Shown: positions 8,596 through 15,092 of the stretch, in pieces
Position numbering within the stretch: the stretch's first letter is position 1
Layout: every line of letters starts with the position of its first letter
NCBI RefSeq assembly: GCF_035515035.1
Contig: NZ_DATJCA010000030.1
Span: 1 to 46,486, forward strand
Direction: 5' to 3'
From: Gelidibacter sp035515035
GTDB taxonomy: Bacteria > Bacteroidota > Bacteroidia > Flavobacteriales > Flavobacteriaceae
Length of the DNA: 46,486 nucleotides
Made by a program: the position numbers and the translations under genes
Notes under the pieces: generated by a model
Told to the model about the DNA's origin: nothing
Databases searched by the model: none
What the model saw: only the letters and a program-made list of their open reading frames with translations

Positions 8596-9275
8596 TGTAT
8601 ATAAGTTGTGACATAATTCGTCACGGACAATTGCAAACAGGCTTGGCAGAGGAAAATCCTACCTGCCACGTTTTAGGGCGTCGAGGATTTTCCAATTAGG
8701 CGAGAACCAAGCAACCCGCTAGAACGATTCTTTCGGGCTGGGTATTTTTACACGGTGTTGTAATGCGTTATTTTTTCAGTTTCAAGATGTTCTTTGAAAT
8801 ATCTTATTAATTTTTTCTCTTCGCTGTTAAATATCAAACTTATAATTACAAAAAAAACAATTGGAAAGAAAAAGAAAAGGACTGGAATCTCTAATCCATA
8901 TGACAATCGTAAAATGAGCATAATAATTGGGATTATTAATATTATAAAAAGTCCGTATTTATATTTTGTTTCAAGTATAATCTTTGTTTTACTCTCGGTC
9001 AATTCAGATACAGTTCCGTAGATAACAATTGCACTTTTTGATTTATTGTCAATGTCAAAGGTATAATTTGTTCCAATTGAAAAGTTTAAACTAATTATGA
9101 ATTCATTTTCAGTCAGCCATTTCAAAAAGAATATTTTTCCACTATTTTCAGACGTTATTCTTTTTAGGTCATTAATATTTAAAGTGACATTTAATTCCTC
9201 TTTAATTAATTTCAAAAATGAGATCGTGTTCATTCGGTACTTCTGGTTTTAAATGCACCACAACTTATCTATACA
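8596..9275. mobile_element. Candidate gene cassette bounded by inverted repeats
   Basis: TGTATATAAGTTGTG at 8596-8610 and CACAACTTATCTATACA at 9259-9275 are inverted copies, 15 of 17 positions matching with a 2-base insertion. The 680-base unit holds one small gene (8748-9233) and a long structured non-coding part. In that part GGAAAATCCT (8651-8660) pairs with AGGATTTTCC (8684-8693), GCTTGG (8641-8646) with CCAAGC (8707-8712), and GTGAC (8608-8612) with GTCAC (8620-8624). The gene stop lies inside the conserved-looking CAACACCGTGTAA. From memory, similar ACACCGTGT tails follow many short accessory genes in flavobacteria. The ends do not fit the canonical integron attC core GTTRRRY, and no integrase is nearby. 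Confidence 0.45.
8748..9233 (-). CDS. Hypothetical small membrane protein in a cassette-like unit
   Basis: A 161-residue protein I do not recognise. The first ~90 residues are soluble and beta-rich with many Lys, Ile and Asn. Two adjacent membrane segments follow at about 93-110 and 115-133, then a charged cytoplasmic tail ending in HYNTV. Base composition is more AT-rich than most neighbours, which suits acquired DNA. The gene lies inside a unit bounded by inverted repeats and is followed by paired stem sequences. The PH-like domain plus two-helix layout of nearby small proteins is partly mirrored here with the order reversed, but I see no clear homology. Confidence 0.6.
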   Translation of the reverse strand: MNTISFLKLIKEELNVTLNINDLKRITSENSGKIFFLKWLTENEFIISLNFSIGTNYTFDIDNKSKSAIVIYGTVSELTESKTKIILETKYKYGLFIILIIPIIMLILRLSYGLEIPVLFFFFPIVFFVIISLIFNSEEKKLIRYFKEHLETEKITHYNTV

Positions 9276-9276
9276 A

Positions 9277-9316
9277 GCCTCTAATATAATGAAATCATCC
9301 AACTTCGTGGGTATAT
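9277..9316. repeat. Dispersed repeat, copy A (GCCTCTAATATA type)
   Basis: GCCTCTAATATAATGAAATC followed by ATCCAACTTCGTGGG closely matches 11670-11712: about 35 bases with four mismatches and one gap. It abuts the right end of the cassette-like unit. Both copies lie in non-coding DNA. Confidence 0.6.
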
Positions 9317-9372
9317 AATTATGTCTACAACAATCTTTAATCGAAATAATTTCCCACTAGAGATATTGGTTT

Positions 9373-10110
9373 TTAACTTATCAACGATTGGCTCAACAAC
9401 AGTAATCCAATCCCAATTAATCCCATATAAACATAATTTAAAAAAGTACCATCTTTTAAACGATGGTTCAGATATCGACCCAAAAAAATAGCGGGGATGA
9501 TCACGGGAATTGAAATCAAAAAATAATAGGTGACCGTCCAACTCCATAAGCCTTGATACCAATATCCAAACATTCCAATGCTACTGACGGGTAAGAAATA
9601 ACCTTGTAGCGTAGCTCTAAAGTTTTTTGGCGTCCAATTGCGAAGATTGCCGTAAATAACAATGGGTGGACCATTCAACCCATAGGCTCCGCCTAAGATT
9701 CCGGATAGAAATCCGCAAGCAAATAGCCAAATTTTGTTGTCAGTTTTTAATCTGAAAGTACTTTTTGAAAGCAGGGAATAACTTGAATAGAGGATGATCA
9801 GTAATCCCAAGATTGTTTTTATAAAGTTTTCGTTACCATAAATAAGCAAGTATAAACCAATGGGAATTCCCAATATCGCAAAAATAATGAGCCATTTTGC
9901 ACTTTTCAAATGGATTTGTTTACGGTCTTGCACAACCACAATGGCCGCCACAAAAATGGAAATCAATACCGAAAGTGGCACGGCAATTTCAATGGGAATC
10001 AATAGGAGCAACAATGGCACGGCAATTAAAGATTCGCCAAAACCAAAGGTAGAACGGACTAAGGTTGCAATGAAAATGATGAGTAGAATGTAAAATGTAA
10101 TGAGATCCAT
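9373..10110 (-). CDS. TauE/SafE-family sulfite/anion permease
   Basis: A 245-residue inner-membrane protein with about eight hydrophobic segments. The family signatures are present: GFGESLIAVPLLLLLIP in the first repeat near residue 23 and GFLSGILGGAYGLNGPPIVIY in the second near residue 133, the paired halves expected of TauE/SafE (PF01925). Members export sulfite, sulfoacetate or related anions, or have unknown substrates. It stands alone on the minus strand, with a repeat on its 3' side, so the context does not point to a substrate. The family call is secure. Confidence 0.85.
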   Translation of the reverse strand: MDLITFYILLIIFIATLVRSTFGFGESLIAVPLLLLLIPIEIAVPLSVLISIFVAAIVVVQDRKQIHLKSAKWLIIFAILGIPIGLYLLIYGNENFIKTILGLLIILYSSYSLLSKSTFRLKTDNKIWLFACGFLSGILGGAYGLNGPPIVIYGNLRNWTPKNFRATLQGYFLPVSSIGMFGYWYQGLWSWTVTYYFLISIPVIIPAIFLGRYLNHRLKDGTFLNYVYMGLIGIGLLLLSQSLIS

Positions 10111-10260
10111 AGGTTTTTATTGCATCCAAGTTTTCTCATCTTGAACTCATCTATTTTTTGAAAAGATGATTTTTATCGATTTGTATTGGAATTGGTAGAG
10201 GAGCGCCGGTTTTTCCTGCTTCCGTGATGTTGGGCAGTCATTTTTTTCAATGATTCTAGT

Positions 10261-10566
10261 TTACGAAAATTTTTGTCTGAGTCTCAATAATTTATTTCTC
10301 TGAATCAAATAAAAGATGGTTGAGATGGAAGGCATAATGAACATTGTCAAAACCCAAAAGGTCTTATGGTAAATTTTGTACTTCACCATATCACTCAAAA
10401 CAATGATCCAAGTAGAGAAGAATAACATTAATCCCATGCTAAGTAGGATTTGCGAAAATTCCCAATGTTGAATTTTAGCCAAAGCTCCGAGAATTGTTAA
10501 AATAAAATTTCCTATTACTAACACCCATACTGTCTTGATATCAATTTTAAAGTCTTGATTCTTCAT
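10261..10566 (-). CDS. Small membrane protein, PLDc_N-like
   Basis: A protein of 101 residues if it starts at ATG 10566 (MKNQDFKID); an in-frame ATG at 10620 would add 18 residues that do not look like a signal. Three hydrophobic segments are seen: VWVLVIGNFILTILGAL, ILLSMGLMLFFSTWIIVL and a third after KTFWVLTMFIMPSISTIFYLIQ. The last part (W-x-x-FIMP-x-x-x-x-x-YLIQR) resembles the membrane hairpin found at the N-terminus of cardiolipin synthases (PLDc_N) and as stand-alone proteins. No catalytic domain is attached. Function unknown. Confidence 0.6.
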   Translation of the reverse strand: MKNQDFKIDIKTVWVLVIGNFILTILGALAKIQHWEFSQILLSMGLMLFFSTWIIVLSDMVKYKIYHKTFWVLTMFIMPSISTIFYLIQRNKLLRLRQKFS

Positions 10567-10847
10567 AATAAAATGTTCTTGTTTATTATCTAATAAAAGA
10601 TGGAAACCCTTTAATTCCATTGTAATTACTCTCTATTAATGTTTTCGCCACGTCCCCATTGCTATCGGGAACACGAACAATTATGTTCTTTTTATAACCT
10701 TTTAACAGCTATTTAACAAAGCAGACTTTCTGCCAATATAAAACTACGGATTTCCAATCTATAGTGGTTTGTTTTTTAGGTACTTTATAAATTATGAAAA
10801 TCTTGATTTCATTTGACTTTAATAATTATGAATGCGCAAAAGTAAAT

Positions 10848-11555
10848 CTAGTCCCTCAAACTCCAAATCTCATTGATAGGGTCTCCCTTACTAGAGAATC
10901 CTTTATGATGCCATTGCCCATCAATCAGTTCATAATTAAATTTCAAGCTCATTCCAACTCTGGAATTGTCTCTGGAAAAGAATTCGATGTTCTCCGTGTA
11001 ATCGCCATTTAAGGTGCTGTAGGTGCCGCCGCCGGTACCCATAAATTCCTTGGTTTCTGTATTGTAGGCGATCCATTGAAATCGGGTTCCTGAAAGAATT
11101 TTCATCGTTTTACGTGGACCGCTCGTGTCACGGGTTTGAGCTTCGCCATCCACCATGCGTCCGGACATGAGCCAAGCGCCCTCTAACGCTCCCGGTTGGC
11201 CATCGTCAATTCTCGTGAATTTTTTTTTCGAATCATAAAGTTCTAGACCATCATCAGCAAACTTCACTTTATAACTTATTTCCGTACCAACACGTTCGGG
11301 ATTATCCGTGTCAAATTCTATTTTTTCGGTAACCACATCGCCTTGTAGAGTCCAACTGCCGCCATGGGTTTCAACAAATTCACCCGTCACGGCATGAAAT
11401 GTTGTTGACACTTGATACCCATCAACAAAAACGAGCACAGTTTTAAGTTGGTCACCGTTTTCCGAAGTGGATAGGTTTTCCCACGCACCCGTAATATTTT
11501 GTGCATGGGTGATAATGGACAGGAACAGGCAGATGAGCGATAGACTTGTTTTCAT
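10848..11555 (-). CDS. Secreted protein with two lipocalin-like repeats
   Basis: A 235-residue protein with a signal peptide (MKTSLSLICLFLSIITHAQ). The rest is two similar halves. Repeat 1 (residues about 20-115) begins ITGAWE and contains TGEFVETHGGSWTLQGD..TEKIEFDTDNPERVG. Repeat 2 (about 123-232) begins LEGAWL and contains TKEFMGTGGGTYSTLNGDYTENIEFFSRDNSRVG. The halves share the G-x-Y/W-T/S-L-x-GD-x-x-TE-x-IEF pattern. It resembles proteins often labelled 'membrane or secreted protein' in Bacteroidetes; the role is unknown. It stands alone, so context gives no clue. Confidence 0.75.
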   Translation of the reverse strand: MKTSLSLICLFLSIITHAQNITGAWENLSTSENGDQLKTVLVFVDGYQVSTTFHAVTGEFVETHGGSWTLQGDVVTEKIEFDTDNPERVGTEISYKVKFADDGLELYDSKKKFTRIDDGQPGALEGAWLMSGRMVDGEAQTRDTSGPRKTMKILSGTRFQWIAYNTETKEFMGTGGGTYSTLNGDYTENIEFFSRDNSRVGMSLKFNYELIDGQWHHKGFSSKGDPINEIWSLRD

Positions 11556-11886
11556 AATTTTATATTTTTAGGTTCTTTTAAAAATGGATGACTTAATTTC
11601 TTTTAAAAACTCACAGTCCTTTTAATATCTCAGAATGTTTAAACAACGAAAACTCATGGGCATAGCCATGCCTCTAATATACTGAAATTATTCCAATTTG
11701 GTGGGGGAATATCTAGTGTTAAGCTGATCCTAAATCTTGATCATGACCGTAGCTTTATCCTGGTAATGGCGTGATATAAAAAAGCGAATAAAATAAAATC
11801 CAAGATTTAGTTGAAGAATAAAACTCAGAAAATTTAAGGATAGACGGAGTTAATTGCCATCAGATATCTCCTCTTTTTATCCCTAA
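11556..11886. other. Gene-free spacer containing repeat copy B
   Basis: No coding sequence is seen. The spacer holds the second copy of the GCCTCTAATATA repeat and otherwise AT-rich DNA upstream of the secreted-repeat protein gene and downstream of the antiporter gene. Confidence 0.6.
11670..11712. repeat. Dispersed repeat, copy B
   Basis: GCCTCTAATATACTGAAATT then ATTCCAATTTGGTGGG; the partner of 9277-9316 in the same orientation. Confidence 0.6.
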
Positions 11887-13368
11887 TTAAGAGGTTTTTG
11901 CATATTTGGGATGGAAGAGGCATTCTTCAACTTTTTCATAATCTTCAGGTCTATCTGCAAGCACCATTAAAACATCATTGGCTTTAATAACGGTAGAGCC
12001 GCCGGGGCGAATATATTGATTGCCGCGTTTGATCATGACTATAAATGCTTCTGCGGGAAAATGTAAGTCCACGATCCGCTTATTTATTGGCGAGAATTCA
12101 GGTGAAATGGTGAATTCCTGCAACGCCGATTTTGGGAGGTCTAAAAGAAGTTCATCTATAGGCGTGATCTTTTTTGCTTGCTCCGGGATGCCTACTCTCA
12201 GCCATTTTGCAACAACGCCCAAAGACGTACCTTGAATGAGAACGGAGGTCACCGATATAAAAAATACGATACTGAATATCATATCGGCTTTTTCAATGCC
12301 GGCCAGAAGAGGATAGGTCGCAAACACAATTGGAACCGCCCCTCGCAAGCCTACCCACGAAATGTAGAAGCGTCTTCTCAATTTCATTTTAAAGAAAACG
12401 AGACTTATAAAAACCGCAATAGGGCGCGCAACCACAATTAAGAATAAAGAAATGAGCATCCCCACGCCAATATAAGGCACAATTTTGGAAGGGAAAACCA
12501 AAAGCCCTAAGGTAAGGAACAGAACAATTTGCATTAGCCAAGCCAAACCATCGTACATTTTTAAAATGGTTTTCTTTTGGATAATGTCCTGGTTTCCGAG
12601 GTAGACCGCACAAATATAAATGGCTAAAAAGCCGTTACCACCTACAAAATCCGTTGCCGAAAACGTGATGAACATCAATGAAATGACCAAAACAGGGTAG
12701 AGACCTTCAAAGCCAAGATTGATGCGATTAATGATATGTTTACTGACAAATCCAAATCCGAAACCTGCGGCGGCACCTACAATCATTTGTTGTAAAAACA
12801 TAGGTACAACTGAGGCTACACTCTGATCCTGATTGATCACCAGGGTCAAAAAGGCAATGGTAAGCACATAGGCCATCGGATCATTACTTCCGCTTTCCAA
12901 TTCTAACGTAGGCCTGATGTTTTTTTTCAGGGCCAAACTCTTTGAACGTAGAATTGAGAATACTGCAGCCGCATCGGTTGAGGAGACGATAGAACCCAAA
13001 AGCATACTTTCATAGATGGTAAAATCGGTAACGTAATAAACAAATCCCCCCAGGGTGATGGCAGTCAACAATACACCCAAGGTAGATAAAACAATTCCTT
13101 CTTTAAGAATGGGTTTTATGGAGCTCCAGTTCGTGTCAAGACCTCCGGAAAATAAAATAAAGTTAAGGGAAATGACACCAATAAGTTGGGCGTTCTTGGG
13201 ATTGTCAAAGCGAATGCCGCCAATGCCTTCAGAACCTGCCAACATGCCTATGGTCAAGAAAAGCAACAATGTAGGAACACCAAATTTATAAGAAGTTTTA
13301 CCAACTATAATGCTTATAAAAAGCAATATAGATCCAACTAATAGTATGTTTTCAATGGTTAAACTCAT
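11887..13368 (-). CDS. nhaP2: CPA1-family K+/H+ antiporter (NhaP2/CvrA type) with TrkA-C domain
   Basis: A 493-residue inner-membrane cation/proton antiporter. Roughly the first 395 residues are hydrophobic with 12-13 helices and carry the CPA1 signatures, including FSGGLDTNW near residue 76, SSTDAAAVFSILR near 132 (the ion-binding Asp) and ELESGSNDPMAY near 158. The C-terminal ~90 residues are soluble and match a TrkA-C/RCK regulatory domain (FPAEAFIVMIKRGNQYIRPGGSTVIKANDVLMVLAD). This combination is the potassium/proton antiporter type that controls cell K+ and volume. It is a single-gene unit. The family is secure; the ion preference is inferred from the TrkA-C domain. Confidence 0.88.
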   Translation of the reverse strand: MSLTIENILLVGSILLFISIIVGKTSYKFGVPTLLLFLTIGMLAGSEGIGGIRFDNPKNAQLIGVISLNFILFSGGLDTNWSSIKPILKEGIVLSTLGVLLTAITLGGFVYYVTDFTIYESMLLGSIVSSTDAAAVFSILRSKSLALKKNIRPTLELESGSNDPMAYVLTIAFLTLVINQDQSVASVVPMFLQQMIVGAAAGFGFGFVSKHIINRINLGFEGLYPVLVISLMFITFSATDFVGGNGFLAIYICAVYLGNQDIIQKKTILKMYDGLAWLMQIVLFLTLGLLVFPSKIVPYIGVGMLISLFLIVVARPIAVFISLVFFKMKLRRRFYISWVGLRGAVPIVFATYPLLAGIEKADMIFSIVFFISVTSVLIQGTSLGVVAKWLRVGIPEQAKKITPIDELLLDLPKSALQEFTISPEFSPINKRIVDLHFPAEAFIVMIKRGNQYIRPGGSTVIKANDVLMVLADRPEDYEKVEECLFHPKYAKTS

Positions 13369-13594
13369 AGTTTATGCTTCCTAAATCGATTTGCGCGAAG
13401 ATACTTCTTTTTATTTTTATGAAATAATGTTTTTGGAAGTGGTGTTTAAAAACTTGTTTCAAATTAAAATAGGTTTCTTAAAATGGAATAAAATTACTAA
13501 AAAAGGCATTCACAGCACTTTAGGTGTGATTCGCGTTCTAATATAAATGCTTTCCTGAACTGAAAAGAGCGCTAATTTCGAGTTGTAAATTGTT

Positions 13595-14011
13595 TTAATT
13601 TGACGGAAAGTTATAGGTTTTCAATGTGTTTTCCAATACCGCCAATGAAGTCGGGTCTACAATTTGAGCATCAATGACAAGGGTTCCATTTGCGGTTACT
13701 AATCTTATATCACCAGAGAAATGTTTGATTGATTTTATATCGGAGAGTTTTATTTTTTTGGGAAACAGCGTGTTTTTTATTATTTCACCATTTTTAAATG
13801 TCACGTATTGTTTTTTGTTTTCAAAGAGATACACTAGAAACATGAAAATGTTGACAAAAATCTGTGCAATTCCAATGGCGTCCAAGGAGATGTTTTTCCA
13901 TTCGCCAATTCCAGTAGATAACAAAATAAGGAGAGTCCCAATGAAGATAAAGACAATCCCCATGGTTAAATTACTTTTTATTCTTTCTTTAGAGTATCGG
14001 ATGGTAGTCAT
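13595..14011 (-). CDS. Small membrane protein with PH-like domain, paralogue of 8185-8571
   Basis: A 138-residue protein with two membrane segments at about 15-33 and 44-63, then a beta-rich tail: KKQYVTFKNGEIIKNTLFPKKIKLSDIKSIKHFSGDIRLVTANG. It aligns along its length with the 128-residue protein 5 kb away. The shared core is LFE-(N/H)-K-QY-T, NG-I-KN, K-KI-L-DIK-I-(K/R)-FSGD and a final LA-LE helix. The start is the ATG at 14011, followed by a basic, soluble N-terminus. Function unknown; a bacterial PH-like fold is the best guess from the pattern. Confidence 0.65.
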   Translation of the reverse strand: MTTIRYSKERIKSNLTMGIVFIFIGTLLILLSTGIGEWKNISLDAIGIAQIFVNIFMFLVYLFENKKQYVTFKNGEIIKNTLFPKKIKLSDIKSIKHFSGDIRLVTANGTLVIDAQIVDPTSLAVLENTLKTYNFPSN

Positions 14012-14402
14012 GGTTCAAAAGTATGGAATGGTTTTTAGGACCACTAATATACTTATTATCCAATAGGCTGTAACGTATAGTTGTAAGATATTTCATTCAT
14101 TGGAAATTTTCGCTTTCATACAGACGACAGTTTTTCAATTTCAACTGCAACTTGCTATGAGAAAGATTCCTATTTATGCCTGAGAAATGCGATTTTGCCT
14201 GTTTCAACTCTAATGGAAGGGATTAAAAACTTAAGTACTAGTTATGGACTCTAATGACAATTCTAAAAGTCAAACGGTTTAAAATTAGTGATAGAGGAAT
14301 TAAATTGTCGATTTTAAGTTTTTTAGAAAAACTATGGATTCCATTTAGTCTTGTTCTAAATAAGGCTTAAATTTGCATGAAATTTAAAAAAAATCAAATT
14401 CT
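14012..14402 (+). promoter_or_regulatory. 391-base divergent intergenic region with a -7 element at 14368
   Basis: No gene is seen. TAAATTTG at 14368-14375 fits the Bacteroidetes -7 consensus TAnnTTTG and lies 27 bases before the ATG of the lipoprotein gene. A clear -33 TTTG is not present at the usual distance (TTTAG near 14344 is the nearest). The ATG is preceded by an A-rich stretch rather than a Shine-Dalgarno sequence, normal for this phylum. Confidence 0.5.
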
Positions 14403-14945
14403 ATGAAGAAATTAGTTTTATTGAGTGCTGTTATTTTTGGATTGGTATTTTATTCATGTTCCAGTGATGATGATAACGGTACAGAAAAAACCGTCAGCTT
14501 AGTAGGCGAATGGCGATTGACCAATGTGGATTTTATTACCATGACAGAAGGTGGAAGACCGGCTAGTGATGCCTGTATTGTGGAGCTTGTTGCAGGATAT
14601 GAATTCCGCGCAGATTCCAAGGCTTATTTCATTTTAGGCGATATGGATCGGCCATTTTTTGACCCTTATGCACAGGATTACTGGACATGGGAAGGCGATG
14701 CTTCCGATTTTAAAATTGTGCAAACCAACCCGATGAGCCCTCCTTACAATTTTAGTTTAAGCCCTAAAAACATTAAAACAAAGCAGGTTGATGGTAAAGT
14801 CGTGATGACCTTCCAATCAATAATGGGGAATGGTTCTGAAGCCAATTTCACTCTGGTAAAAGAGGCCATTGATAAAAGTAAAACACCATTATTGACTGAT
14901 GATGAAGGTGGGGCATTCTATTGTGGATTTTTTGATCCTCAATAA
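14403..14945 (+). CDS. Lipocalin-like surface lipoprotein
   Basis: A 180-residue lipoprotein with lipid on Cys19, followed by SSDDDN, the acidic lipoprotein export signal used for surface display in Bacteroidetes. The mature part starts VSLVGEWRLTNVDF, the usual opening of Bacteroidetes lipocalin-like domains, and ends with a Cys-containing tail (GGAFYCGFFDPQ). Its ligand is unknown. The gene sits directly upstream of a TonB receptor/DUF4374 pair but is separated from it by a strong inverted repeat, so co-transcription is uncertain. Confidence 0.7.
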   Translation: MKKLVLLSAVIFGLVFYSCSSDDDNGTEKTVSLVGEWRLTNVDFITMTEGGRPASDACIVELVAGYEFRADSKAYFILGDMDRPFFDPYAQDYWTWEGDASDFKIVQTNPMSPPYNFSLSPKNIKTKQVDGKVVMTFQSIMGNGSEANFTLVKEAIDKSKTPLLTDDEGGAFYCGFFDPQ

Positions 14946-14996
14946 GCATATGTAGTATATAATAGAAGCGCCGTTAAGGTACTTTAAATGTCTATA

Positions 14997-15048
14997 CGGG
15001 CGCATCCTAAATTCATCTTAATCTATTGGGATGTACAGGATGCGCCCG
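14997..15048 (+). promoter_or_regulatory. Long inverted repeat in the leader of the TonB receptor gene
   Basis: CGGGCGCATCCT (14997-15008) is perfectly complementary to AGGATGCGCCCG (15037-15048) with a 28-base loop. Inside the loop GGGATG (15028-15033) could pair with the same CATCC, so two exclusive hairpins are possible. There is no T tract after it, so a simple terminator is less likely than an RNA control element or a palindromic repeat. It ends 44 bases before the receptor ATG. Confidence 0.55.
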
Positions 15049-15092
15049 TTGCGGACAAAATAATCAGGAGTTTTACAGTGCTCCACTTTTCT

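Noticed and set aside
8596..8760. Canonical integron attC site
   Set aside because: The ends do not contain GTTRRRY/RYYYAAC cores and no integron integrase is visible; reported only as a cassette-like unit.
9281..9562. 93-codon minus-strand frame overlapping the TauE/SafE gene
   Set aside because: It runs through the 3' part of a clear permease gene in another frame and through a repeat.
10794..11012. 72-codon plus-strand frame before the secreted-repeat gene
   Set aside because: More than half is antisense to the secreted protein gene; no recognisable protein features.
14988..15092. Longer N-terminus for the XusA-like receptor
   Set aside because: It would translate the long inverted repeat and place 35 residues ahead of a clear signal peptide.
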